Assembly: GCA_951800145.1 (NCBI GenBank)
Contig: CATOJE010000004.1
Coordinates: forward strand, 31,689-95,688
Reading direction: 5' to 3'
Source of the DNA: an uncultured Lachnospiraceae bacterium
Lineage (GTDB): Bacteria > Bacillota > Clostridia > Lachnospirales > Lachnospiraceae
Length of the DNA: 64,000 bases
The position numbers and the translations under genes are program-made. Shown here in pieces: positions 36,006 through 44,500 of this stretch; the first letter of the stretch is position 1; each line of letters opens with the position of its first letter. Below the pieces are notes generated by a model. The model did not search any database and was not told the origin of the DNA. It saw only the letters and a list, made by a program, of their open reading frames with translations.

Positions 36006-37340
36006 ATGGAGGAGGCATTATTAAAGCGGGTGCTCCCCCACAGCGTGGAGGCGGAGCAGTCGGTTATCGGCGCTATGCTGATGGACCGGGAGGCGGTCAT
36101 CGCCGCCTCCGAGCTTATTACGCCGGCTGACTTTTATCAGCATCAGTATGGGGTGATGTTTGAATCCATGGTGGAGCTTTTTAATGAAGGTCAGCCGGTG
36201 GATCTGGTAACCCTTCAGGATCGCCTGAAGGAAAAGGATGTTCCTCCGGAGGTGAGCAGCCTGGAGTTTGTCCGGGAAATTATCACCACAGTTCCCACAT
36301 CCGCCAATGTGAAATCTTACGCAAATATTGTGCGGGAAAAGGCGGTGCTGCGCCGTCTGATCCGGGTAAATGAAGAGATTGCCAATACCTGCTATGTGGG
36401 AAAGGATAAGGTGGAGGACATCTTAGCCTATACAGAGAAGGCTATTTTTGACCTGCTGCAAAGCCGGAGCGGAGGAGATTTCGTCCCTATCCGCCAGGTA
36501 GCCTTAAATGTTCTGGAGAAGATTGAAGCTGCCTCTAAGTCAGGGGGAACTGTGACCGGGGTGCCCACCGGGTTTCTTGATCTGGACTATAAGACATCCG
36601 GGATGCAGCCCTCAGACTTTATCCTTATAGCCGCTCGCCCTTCTATGGGAAAGACGGCCTTTGTGCTGAATCTGGTGGATCATGTGGCGGTCCGCAAGGG
36701 GCTTCCCTGTATGGTATTCAGCCTGGAGATGTCTAAGGAGCAGCTGGTAAACCGTATGCTTTCCATGGAGTCTAATGTAGACTCCCAAAAGCTGCGCACC
36801 GGCAGCCTGACAGACGCGGACTGGGACGCAGTGGTAGAGGGGATCGGGATCATCGGGAATTCCAAGCTGATTATCGACGATACCCCTGGTATTTCCATCT
36901 CCGAGCTTCGGAGCAAATGCAGGAAGATGAAGCTGGAGTATGGGCTGAGCATGATTATCATTGATTATCTGCAGCTGATGAGCGGAAGCGGGAGAGGCAA
37001 CGACAACCGCCAGCAGGAGATTTCTGAGATTTCCAGGTCCTTAAAGGCGCTGGCCAGGGAGATGAACGCACCGGTGATCGCCTTATCCCAGCTGAGCCGC
37101 GCCTGTGAGACAAGACAGGATCACCGACCGATGCTTTCGGATCTGAGAGAGTCGGGAGCCATCGAGCAGGATGCAGATGTGGTGATGTTTTTATACCGGG
37201 ATGACTACTATAATAAGGATACCGACCGGCCAAATGTGGCGGAAGTGATTATCGCGAAGCAGAGGAATGGGCCGATCGGAACGGTGGAGCTTCTCTGGCG
37301 GCCGGAGTTCACCAAGTTTGTGAATATGGCGAAGCAGTAA
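36006..37340 (+). CDS. dnaB: Replicative DNA helicase DnaB
   Basis: Hexameric replicative helicase of 444 residues (the functional equivalent of Bacillus DnaC). The N-terminal domain (PHSVEAEQSVIGAMLMD) binds primase. The RecA-like domain has Walker A RPSMGKTAF, the SLEMSKEQL region, Walker B IIIDYLQLM, and the arginine-finger region SDLRESGAIEQDAD. Length is typical and no intein is present. It lies in the conserved gdpP-rplI-dnaB cluster. Confidence 0.98.
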   Translation: MEEALLKRVLPHSVEAEQSVIGAMLMDREAVIAASELITPADFYQHQYGVMFESMVELFNEGQPVDLVTLQDRLKEKDVPPEVSSLEFVREIITTVPTSANVKSYANIVREKAVLRRLIRVNEEIANTCYVGKDKVEDILAYTEKAIFDLLQSRSGGDFVPIRQVALNVLEKIEAASKSGGTVTGVPTGFLDLDYKTSGMQPSDFILIAARPSMGKTAFVLNLVDHVAVRKGLPCMVFSLEMSKEQLVNRMLSMESNVDSQKLRTGSLTDADWDAVVEGIGIIGNSKLIIDDTPGISISELRSKCRKMKLEYGLSMIIIDYLQLMSGSGRGNDNRQQEISEISRSLKALAREMNAPVIALSQLSRACETRQDHRPMLSDLRESGAIEQDADVVMFLYRDDYYNKDTDRPNVAEVIIAKQRNGPIGTVELLWRPEFTKFVNMAKQ

Positions 37341-37363
37341 TGGAGCATGACGGGAGGCAATGG

Positions 37364-37396
37364 GAAGTCCACATGGATATGGACTTCTCTTTTTTT
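37364..37396 (+). terminator. Terminator after dnaB
   Basis: GAAGTCC and GGACTTC form a stem, extended by A-T pairing, followed by TCT and a T-run. It ends the gdpP-rplI-dnaB transcript just upstream of the sua5 ribosome binding site. Confidence 0.75.
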
Positions 37397-37410
37397 ACAG
37401 GAGCAGGTTT

Positions 37411-38568
37411 ATGGAGACAAAAGGAATCATCATTCAAGATCCAAAGCATCCAAGAGATGAGGAGCTTTATGAGGCAGCCCGCATATTGCGGGAGGGCGGC
37501 CTGGTGGCATTTCCCACAGAAACAGTATATGGCCTGGGAGGGAATGCCCTGGATGACAGGGCCTCCGGGAAAATCTATGCGGCAAAGGGGCGGCCTTCGG
37601 ATAATCCGCTGATTGCCCACATTTCCACGCTGGAGGAGCTGGGGCCGCTGGTAAGGGAGATCCCGGAATCTGCGAAAAAGCTGGCGAAGGCCTACTGGCC
37701 GGGGCCTCTTACCATGGTATTCCCTAAAAGCAGCCAGATCCCCTACAGCACCACCGGAGGGCTGGACACAGTGGCAGTCCGGATGCCCAGCGATCCGGTT
37801 GCCAGCAGGCTGATCCATCTGGCAGGAGTGCCGGTGGCAGCTCCCAGCGCCAATACCTCTGGCAGGCCCAGCCCTACGACTGCGGCTCATGTATGGCAGG
37901 ATATGAAGGGGCGGATCGATATGATTGTAGATGGCGGTCCGGTGGGAATCGGCCTGGAGTCTACCATCGTGGATGTGTCCGGGGCTGTACCTGTGCTCCT
38001 TCGCCCAGGGGCCATTACCCAGGAAATGCTTAAGGAGCTTTTAGGGGAGCTGCAAATCGATCCGGCGGTCCTGGGGCCAGTGGAAAAGGGAGTCCGACCT
38101 AAGGCTCCGGGAATGAAGTATAAGCATTATGCCCCCAGAGGGGAGCTGGTGCTGATCCAGTTAAAGGAAGAAACCAGAGCGCAGCTTGGGAAGAAGGGAA
38201 GTCCTCTGTACAGCCAGACGCTCCGAAGGATGACAGACAGTGGGAAATGCTTCGGCCTGGATTTGGAAAGTTTTTACCTGGCCTGCCAGGTAAATCAGGC
38301 GGCGGAGGAAAAGGAGCGGGCCGGGGCCTCGGTGGGGGTAATCTGTACGGACGAGACTATAGAAGAGTATGGTATTGCCATAAAACGAAGCATGGGGACA
38401 CGGGGGAGTGAAGCCTCCCTGGCCCATAATCTGTACCGGGTGCTGAGGGAGTTTGATGATCTTGGGGTAGATTATATTTATTCGGAAAGTTTTTCAGACA
38501 CGAATCTGGGCCGCGCGGTGATGAACCGGCTAAGCAAGGCTGCAGGCTACCATGTACAAATGGTATAA
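37411..38568 (+). CDS. sua5: Threonylcarbamoyl-AMP synthase (Sua5/YwlC)
   Basis: Makes L-threonylcarbamoyladenylate from Thr, bicarbonate and ATP for the t6A37 modification of ANN-decoding tRNAs. The 385-residue protein has a complete YrdC domain (GGLVAFPTETVYGLGGNA, KGRPSDNPLIAH, SANTSGRPSPT) at about 20-205 and a C-terminal Sua5 domain after the PGMKYKHYAP linker. ATG 37411 with AGGAG upstream is chosen; an in-frame ATG at 37360 lies before the dnaB terminator. It is followed by the dCMP deaminase gene. Confidence 0.95.
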   Translation: METKGIIIQDPKHPRDEELYEAARILREGGLVAFPTETVYGLGGNALDDRASGKIYAAKGRPSDNPLIAHISTLEELGPLVREIPESAKKLAKAYWPGPLTMVFPKSSQIPYSTTGGLDTVAVRMPSDPVASRLIHLAGVPVAAPSANTSGRPSPTTAAHVWQDMKGRIDMIVDGGPVGIGLESTIVDVSGAVPVLLRPGAITQEMLKELLGELQIDPAVLGPVEKGVRPKAPGMKYKHYAPRGELVLIQLKEETRAQLGKKGSPLYSQTLRRMTDSGKCFGLDLESFYLACQVNQAAEEKERAGASVGVICTDETIEEYGIAIKRSMGTRGSEASLAHNLYRVLREFDDLGVDYIYSESFSDTNLGRAVMNRLSKAAGYHVQMV

Positions 38569-38592
38569 ATTAAAAGGAAAACAGGAGGCGCT

Positions 38593-39087
38593 ATGTCAAG
38601 CAAACGTGAGGATTACATTACCTGGGATGAATATTTTATGGGAGTGGCCGAGCTGTCGGCACTGCGTTCAAAGGATCCCAGCACCCAGGTGGGAGCCTGC
38701 ATTGTCAGCGAGGATAATAAGATTTTATCTATGGGATACAATGGCTTCCCGAAAGGCTGTTCCGATGATGAGTTTCCCTGGGATAAGGAGAATGAGCGGG
38801 AGGATCCCTACAATGCAAAGTATTTTTACACCACACACAGTGAGCTGAATGCAATCTTAAATTACCGGGGAGGAAGCCTGGAGGGAAGCAAGCTGTACGT
38901 CACGCTGTTCCCCTGCAATGAGTGTGCCAAGGCGATTATCCAGGCAGGGATCAAGACCTTGATCTATGGCAGCGACAAGTATGCCGATACCCCGGCAGTC
39001 CGGGCATCCAAGCGGATGCTGAACGCGGCGGGAGTCCGGTATTACCAGTATGAGACCTCAGGCAGAGTGATTAAGATTCAGGTGTGA
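38593..39087 (+). CDS. comEB: dCMP deaminase (ComEB-like)
   Basis: Zinc-dependent deaminase of 164 residues converting dCMP to dUMP for thymidylate synthesis. The zinc site is visible as THSELNAI (His and catalytic Glu) and PCNECAKAI (two Cys), and the substrate loop as GYNGFPKGC. Length is standard. AGGAGG-like sequence precedes the ATG. The gene is 24 bases after sua5 and 15 before the radical SAM gene, so it is part of a longer transcript. Confidence 0.95.
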   Translation: MSSKREDYITWDEYFMGVAELSALRSKDPSTQVGACIVSEDNKILSMGYNGFPKGCSDDEFPWDKENEREDPYNAKYFYTTHSELNAILNYRGGSLEGSKLYVTLFPCNECAKAIIQAGIKTLIYGSDKYADTPAVRASKRMLNAAGVRYYQYETSGRVIKIQV

Positions 39088-39102
39088 TGACGGGGAAGAA
39101 AG

Positions 39103-40890
39103 ATGCAGTATTTACTTGTGGCGATCAATGCCAAGTACATTCATTCCAATCTGGGGATTTACAGTTTAAAAGCATATGTCCGGAGAATGGGAGACGTTCC
39201 CAAGGCTTCCATCGAGATCTGTGAGTATACTATAAATCATTCCCCGGAGAGGATTCTTGCAGACATTTACCGGAAAAAGCCGGAGATGATAGGATTTTCC
39301 TGCTATATCTGGAATATTGAGCTGGTTAAAGGCCTGCTTGCAGATCTTCCCAAGCTTCTGCCAGAGGTAAAGATCTGGCTGGGGGGACCAGAGGCTTCCT
39401 ATGATGGGGAGGCGATTCTTAAGGAATTTCCAGAAGTGTCCGGGGTGATGACAGGAGAGGGGGAGGAAACCTTCTGCCGTCTGGTACAGTTTTATGAAGC
39501 AGCTTCTGGAACAGGGGATTTGGAGGAGATACCAGGCATTTTATACCGCAGGCCGGAGGGAAGGGGGGAGATCCGAAGGACAGCCCCTGGAGAGCTTTTG
39601 GACCTGAGCAGGCTTCCCTTTCCTTATGAGGAATGGACAGAGGAGCAATGGCAGGAATTTTCGCACCGGATTTTTTATTACGAGAGCAGCCGGGGCTGCC
39701 CCTTTTCCTGCAGCTACTGCCTCTCCTCCATTGATAAATCCGTGCGCTTTCGGGAGCTTAGGCTGGTAAAGAGGGAGCTGCAGATTTTCCTGGATCATAA
39801 GGTTTCCCAGGTGAAATTTGTGGATCGCACCTTTAACTGTAATAAGTCTTATGCCATGGCTGTATGGGAATATTTGGATAAACATGACAATGGAATCACC
39901 AATTTTCATTTTGAGATTGGGGCGGATCTGCTGGATGAGGAGGCTGTCGCCCTTCTGGGCCGGATGCGCCCTGGCCTTATTCAGCTGGAGATTGGCGTAC
40001 AGACCACAAATCCGGACACCATCCGGGAGATCCGCCGGAGCATGGATTTAGAAAAGGTAGCGCGGATGACCGCTATGATGCGGGCCGGGGGAAATATCCA
40101 TCAGCATCTGGATCTAATCGCCGGACTGCCCCTGGAGGATATGGAGAGCTTTCGGCGATCCTTTGATCAGGTCTACCAGATGCGGCCCAATCAGCTTCAG
40201 CTGGGCTTCTTAAAGGTGCTGAAGGGCTCTTATATGGAAGAGCAAAGGGAGGCATACCAGCTTCGCTTCACCAGTCGGCCTCCCTATGAGGTGCTTTCCA
40301 CCAGGTGGCTGAGCTATGAGGATGTGATGCGGCTAAAGGAGATAGAGGAGATGGTGGAGATCCACTATAACAGCGGCCAGTTTTGTGAGACACTCCGGTA
40401 TCTGGAGACGCTGTTTCCCAGGCCGATCCAGATATTTGAAGCCATGGCGGACTGGTATGGGAAGAGAGGCCTGAGTGATGTGGGACATAGCCGGCAGGCA
40501 AGGTATGAAATCCTGTTCGAATGGATTAAGGAACAGCTTCCCCAGGAGGAAGCGAACCTCCAGGATACCCTTACCGTGGATGTTTATCTACGGGAAAATG
40601 CCAAATCCCGTCCGGCCTTTGCCAGGGATTTAAGCGGGTACAAGGAGATATTCCGGCGGTTTTACCGGGAGGAGGAGGAAAAGCACAGCTTTTTAAAAGG
40701 GTATGATGGATATGATTCAAGGCAGCTGGAGAGAATGACACATATAGAGGTGCTGCAGGATGGGAGGATGCTGCTGTTTGACTACCAGAACCGGGAGCCA
40801 TTAAGCCATAATGCCTCTGTGTTTGAGCTAAGTGCTCAGCCAGATGGCAGGGAAAGGATGGGAGGACATGGATTCTTATATTGCCATTGA
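39103..40890 (+). CDS. B12-binding-type radical SAM protein with DUF4080
   Basis: Radical SAM enzyme of 595 residues. Residues 1-140 form a cobalamin-binding-like domain (LLVAINAKYIHSNLG, GEGEETF), the [4Fe-4S] site is CPFSCSYC near residue 200, and the C-terminal ~200 residues resemble DUF4080. Proteins of this layout are common in anaerobes and methylate or rearrange unknown substrates; no specific reaction can be given. The B12 domain lacks an obvious DxHxxG motif, so cobalamin may not be base-off bound or not bound at all. Its end overlaps the exonuclease gene by 23 bases. Confidence 0.8.
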   Translation: MQYLLVAINAKYIHSNLGIYSLKAYVRRMGDVPKASIEICEYTINHSPERILADIYRKKPEMIGFSCYIWNIELVKGLLADLPKLLPEVKIWLGGPEASYDGEAILKEFPEVSGVMTGEGEETFCRLVQFYEAASGTGDLEEIPGILYRRPEGRGEIRRTAPGELLDLSRLPFPYEEWTEEQWQEFSHRIFYYESSRGCPFSCSYCLSSIDKSVRFRELRLVKRELQIFLDHKVSQVKFVDRTFNCNKSYAMAVWEYLDKHDNGITNFHFEIGADLLDEEAVALLGRMRPGLIQLEIGVQTTNPDTIREIRRSMDLEKVARMTAMMRAGGNIHQHLDLIAGLPLEDMESFRRSFDQVYQMRPNQLQLGFLKVLKGSYMEEQREAYQLRFTSRPPYEVLSTRWLSYEDVMRLKEIEEMVEIHYNSGQFCETLRYLETLFPRPIQIFEAMADWYGKRGLSDVGHSRQARYEILFEWIKEQLPQEEANLQDTLTVDVYLRENAKSRPAFARDLSGYKEIFRRFYREEEEKHSFLKGYDGYDSRQLERMTHIEVLQDGRMLLFDYQNREPLSHNASVFELSAQPDGRERMGGHGFLYCH

Positions 40891-41590
40891 TCTCGAAACC
40901 ACGGGCCTGAATCCCAAAACAGAGAAAATCATCGAGATCGGGGCCCTGCGGATCCTTTGCGGAAAAGAAGAGGCCCGATTTCACCGGTTGGTGAATCCCA
41001 GAAGAAAATTATCCCAGGAGATCACAAGCTTAACCGGCATCACAGACCAGATGGTGGAGAACAGTCCGGGGATAGAGGAAATAATAGGAGAGCTGGCAAA
41101 ATTTTGCGGGGATCTTCCTCTGCTGGGGCATCATGTGATCTTTGATTATAGCTTTTTAAAGCGGGCGGCAGTAAACCAGGGGATCCAGTGGGAGAAGGAA
41201 GGGGTAGATACCCTGGCCCTATGCCGCTCCTTTATGCCGGCAGAGACATCAAAGACCTTAAAGGAGGCCTGCCGGTTTTACCACATAGAGATGGGCGCCT
41301 GCCACCAGGCAGTATCCGATGCGGAAGCTGCCCATCTTCTCTACCAGGCAGTGAAGCGCTTACATGGGGCATCAGGCTTAAGGCAGTTTGAACCGAAGAA
41401 ATTCGTCTACAAGGTAAAAAAGGAGCAGCCAGCCTCAAAAAGGCAAAAAGAACGCTTGCAGGAATTACTAAAATATCATAAAATAGAAGCACCTGTGCAA
41501 ATCGAGTATTTGACCAGGAATGAAGCGTCTAGATTAACCGATAAAATATTATCGGAATATAAAGCATATAAAAGAGGTGAGAAGCCATGA
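40868..41590 (+). CDS. DEDDh 3'-5' exonuclease (DNA polymerase III epsilon-like)
   Basis: Exonuclease of 240 residues. The DEDDh motifs are visible: YIAIDLETTGLNP (Exo I), LLGHHVIFDYSFL (Exo II) and CHQAVSDAEAAHLLY (Exo III), covering residues 3-165. The C-terminal ~70 residues are basic and of unknown fold. It may proofread or trim DNA or RNA ends. I use ATG 40868; the GGGAGG there is very close, and an earlier AAAGG may serve instead. Its stop overlaps the following small gene by 4 bases. Confidence 0.88.
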   Translation: MDSYIAIDLETTGLNPKTEKIIEIGALRILCGKEEARFHRLVNPRRKLSQEITSLTGITDQMVENSPGIEEIIGELAKFCGDLPLLGHHVIFDYSFLKRAAVNQGIQWEKEGVDTLALCRSFMPAETSKTLKEACRFYHIEMGACHQAVSDAEAAHLLYQAVKRLHGASGLRQFEPKKFVYKVKKEQPASKRQKERLQELLKYHKIEAPVQIEYLTRNEASRLTDKILSEYKAYKRGEKP

Positions 41591-41694
41591 TGAACTTTAA
41601 TGATAAGAAAACGAGAAAGATGATGTCTACCATTATTGTGGTGATACTGGTATTTGCCATGGTGGTTCCGATGGTGCTTCAGTTTATCCGGTAA
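41587..41694 (+). CDS. Small single-span membrane protein, 35 residues
   Basis: A short gene starting in ATGA overlap with the exonuclease stop. It encodes a basic N-terminus (NDKKTRKMM) and one hydrophobic helix (about residues 14-32) ending FIR. The overlap, the purine-rich AGAGGTGAGAAGCC before the ATG and the clean charge pattern argue that it is real. Small proteins of this type with NDKKTRK starts occur in other Clostridia (from memory), but function is unknown. Confidence 0.65.
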   Translation: MMNFNDKKTRKMMSTIIVVILVFAMVVPMVLQFIR

Positions 41695-41741
41695 GAAGCG
41701 GTTTAAGCAGGAAGCTTGTATGAGGAGTGCAGGAAGGGTTT

Positions 41742-43355
41742 ATGAAAAATAGGAATTGGAAAGCCGCGCCGGTATTCTGCGCGGCTGTTATGAGTATGCT
41801 GGCGGCGGTTCCCGCATGGGCCGCAGAGGCGAAGCTTCCGGAGGGAATCCAGGTGGAGGGAGAGAGCCTGGCCGGGCTTACGCGCCAGGAGGCGGAAAAA
41901 AGGATTGAAGAGCGGCTCGACGGGATGGCAGGGCAGCTGGTTATCCTGGATGTCCAGGGAGAAAAGGCGGGGACAACCGCAAGAGATCTGGGGTTTTACT
42001 GGAGCAATCCTGAGGAAATTCAGGCAGCCATAGGGGAGTATGAGGAAGCTAACCTGGTAAGGCGGTATATGATGGCAGCGGATCTTGAGGCTGAGCCTCT
42101 TGAGCTTCCCCTGGAGGTATCCGTAGAAGAGGAGGCGATCCGGGCCTTTGTGGAGGAGCACTGTCAGGATGTGGTCAGTGTGGGGCAAAACGCTTCAATT
42201 ATCCGGGAGAATGGCGCATTCCAGATCACGCCGGAGGTGACAGGCATAGAGGTAGACTTAGAGGCTACAGCGGCAAGGCTGAATCAGGCTTTAGCAGAAG
42301 GCCTGGAGCAGGAGGTGAGGGCAGAGGCGGTGGTGAAGGAGAGCCAGCCAGCCATAACTGCCGCGGATTTAGAGACCATACAGGATGTACTGGGCACCTT
42401 TTCTACGGATTTTTCCAGCAGCGGAGCAGCCCGCTCCACCAACCTTTCCGTGGGGGCGGGAAAGATTAATGGCCATGTTCTGATGCCGGGAGAGACGCTG
42501 TCCGGCTATGAATGTCTGCAGCCCTTTACTGCGGCAAACGGATATAAGTCTGCCGCGGCCTATGAAAATGGCCAGGTGGTGGACAGCATCGGAGGCGGCG
42601 TATGCCAGATCGCCACAACCCTTTATAATGCAGCCCTACTGGCGGAGATAGAAATCACCCAGCGGCAGAACCACTCCATGAGCGTAGGCTATGTAAAGCC
42701 CTCCAGGGATGCAGCCATAGCTGGCACCTATAAGGATATCAAGGTAACAAATAATTACGAAACCCCCATTTACGTGGAGGGATATACACAAGGAAGAACG
42801 CTGACCTTTACCATATACGGGAAGGAGACCCGGCCTGCGAACCGGGAGATCGAGTTTATTTCGGAGACCCTTGGGGTGGTGAATCCCGGGGCGCCGAAGG
42901 AAGTGATGAATGCTTCCATGGCTCCGGGGAGCCGGAGACAGGTGCAGTCCGCCCACAGAGGGATCCGATCCAGGCTGTGGAAGGTAGTCCGGGTGGACGG
43001 CGCAGAGGTGGAGCGGACCATCCTGAGCACGGACACCTATAATGCCTCGCCTGCCATTGTGCAGGTAGGTCCGCCGCTGCCGGCTGCTCTGCCGGCCCCA
43101 CTTCCTGCGCCGCTTCCGGAGACAACCGCCGGAGGAGCCACAGAGGGCACCGTGCCGGAGACCACGCCGGCGATACCGGAGGGGCCGGGCTATGAGCAGC
43201 CCTCCCAGTCCCCCTCGTCTGTGATCGTGCCTGTGGAAACTACACCAGCCCCGTCATCGGAGCCAGCAGCCACCGCTCCCGCGACGGTTCCGGAGACTGC
43301 ACCTGCCGCACCACCGGAGGTCCCTGGAGCATTGCCGGAGCAGCCTGCTGTATAA
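41742..43355 (+). CDS. Secreted VanW-family protein with G5-like domain
   Basis: Exported protein of 537 residues with a signal peptide cleaved after about WAA. Residues ~30-210 hold two peptidoglycan-binding-4-like segments, then the VanW domain (GHVLMPGETLSGYECLQPF, SIGGGVCQIATTLYNA, VTNNYETPIYVEG), a G5-like segment (~355-430), and a low-complexity Pro/Ala/Thr/Glu tail to the end. VanW proteins occur near vancomycin-resistance genes but are widespread cell-wall proteins of unknown activity; YoaR is the Bacillus relative. ATG 41742 follows AGGAAGG. No sortase motif is seen. Confidence 0.85.
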   Translation: MKNRNWKAAPVFCAAVMSMLAAVPAWAAEAKLPEGIQVEGESLAGLTRQEAEKRIEERLDGMAGQLVILDVQGEKAGTTARDLGFYWSNPEEIQAAIGEYEEANLVRRYMMAADLEAEPLELPLEVSVEEEAIRAFVEEHCQDVVSVGQNASIIRENGAFQITPEVTGIEVDLEATAARLNQALAEGLEQEVRAEAVVKESQPAITAADLETIQDVLGTFSTDFSSSGAARSTNLSVGAGKINGHVLMPGETLSGYECLQPFTAANGYKSAAAYENGQVVDSIGGGVCQIATTLYNAALLAEIEITQRQNHSMSVGYVKPSRDAAIAGTYKDIKVTNNYETPIYVEGYTQGRTLTFTIYGKETRPANREIEFISETLGVVNPGAPKEVMNASMAPGSRRQVQSAHRGIRSRLWKVVRVDGAEVERTILSTDTYNASPAIVQVGPPLPAALPAPLPAPLPETTAGGATEGTVPETTPAIPEGPGYEQPSQSPSSVIVPVETTPAPSSEPAATAPATVPETAPAAPPEVPGALPEQPAV

Positions 43356-43379
43356 GGCTTCGGGCACAGAGGGCAGGAT

Positions 43380-44021
43380 ATGATAAAGTCAGAGAGAGAA
43401 AAGAAGAATCAAGGGCCGATGGCAGAGCCGGGGCAGGATCTGGTAGTAATGGGCCCCATTGGACAGCTGGGGACCAGGGCCTTGATTCAGGCCAGATGGG
43501 ATATGCTGCGCCAGTGGTTCTCCAGAAGCTATCTCCAGGAGATTTCAGAACACCAGGAGCCGGATCATCAGTCCATTCTCCGCCATCTAGAGGGATGGGG
43601 AGCGACTGGGGTTTTAGAGGTAGGGGAAGGCGGGATTCTTAAGGCAATATGGGATTTAACCGGTGCCTGCCGTGCAGGTGCATCCTTTTCTCTGGAGCGG
43701 ATTCCGGTCAGGCAGGAGGTCATAGAAATCTGTGAACGGTGCGGGGGAAATCCCTACCGGCTTTACTGTGGAAACTGTTTGGTTGCAGTGGCCTGGAGAG
43801 GGGAGGCGCTGGCAGAGCGGTGTGGGAAAGCCGGGATTATGGCAGCTGTCATCGGACAGATAAGGCCGGGCATCGCCAGGGAGATATGTCATGGGGAGGA
43901 AACCGGATATCTGGAGCGCCCCACAGAGGATGAACTATGCCGCATTCTGGGCAGGGATTTGACCGCCTGTCTGGCGGACCTGGAGAAAATGACGGGACGG
44001 AAAACAAAGGAGCAGATATGA
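43380..44021 (+). CDS. AIR synthase (PurM/HypE) C-terminal-domain protein
   Basis: Cytosolic protein of 213 residues resembling only the C-terminal half of HypE/PurM-type proteins: GQDLVVMGPIGQLGTRAL, GATGVLEVGEGGILKAIWDLTGA, IPVRQEVIEICERCGGNPYRL, and a final IGQIRPGIAREI. The N-terminal ATP-binding domain, which normally contributes half of the active site, is missing. It may have a regulatory role, use a partner, or be a relic. It overlaps the Lrp-type gene (ATGA) and is probably in one operon with it and the aminotransferase. Confidence 0.7.
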   Translation: MIKSEREKKNQGPMAEPGQDLVVMGPIGQLGTRALIQARWDMLRQWFSRSYLQEISEHQEPDHQSILRHLEGWGATGVLEVGEGGILKAIWDLTGACRAGASFSLERIPVRQEVIEICERCGGNPYRLYCGNCLVAVAWRGEALAERCGKAGIMAAVIGQIRPGIAREICHGEETGYLERPTEDELCRILGRDLTACLADLEKMTGRKTKEQI

Positions 44022-44500
44022 GAGAGAAAATTTTAGCAGTGATTGAAAAAAACAGCCGGATTGATATTAAGGATCTGGCGGTATTATTAGGGGAAAGTGA
44101 AGTGGCAGTGGCCAATGAGATCGCTGCCATGGAAAAGGAGCGCATTATCTGTGGTTATCATACATTGATCAACTGGGATAACACCAGCGATGAGAAGGTG
44201 GTGGCGCTGATCGAGGTGAAGGTAACGCCCCAGAGAGGGATGGGCTTTGATAAGATTGCAGAGCGGATCTACCAGTACAGCGAGGTGGAAGCGGTCTATT
44301 TGATGTCCGGAGCTTATGATTTTACTGTGTTTATTGAGGGAAAGACGATGCGCCAGGTGGCACAGTTTGTGTCAGAAAAATTATCTCCGATGGAATCTGT
44401 GCTGAGCACGGCCACCCATTTTGTGCTGAAGAAGTATAAGGATCACGGCACAGTTATCGCAGAACCGACCCAGGATGAAAGGATGCTGATTACACCATGA
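44018..44500 (+). CDS. Lrp/AsnC-family transcriptional regulator
   Basis: Regulator of 160 residues: N-terminal helix-turn-helix (NSRIDIKDLAVLLGESEVAVANEI) and a C-terminal RAM/ligand domain (VVALIEVKVTP, VYLMSGAYDFTVFIEG). Such proteins sense amino acids and form dimers to octamers. It overlaps the following aminotransferase gene by 4 bases, so it likely controls that gene's pathway and itself. ATG 44018 has AAGGAG 7 bases upstream; an in-frame ATG at 43937 is rejected because it lies within the previous gene without a site. Confidence 0.92.
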   Translation: MREKILAVIEKNSRIDIKDLAVLLGESEVAVANEIAAMEKERIICGYHTLINWDNTSDEKVVALIEVKVTPQRGMGFDKIAERIYQYSEVEAVYLMSGAYDFTVFIEGKTMRQVAQFVSEKLSPMESVLSTATHFVLKKYKDHGTVIAEPTQDERMLITP

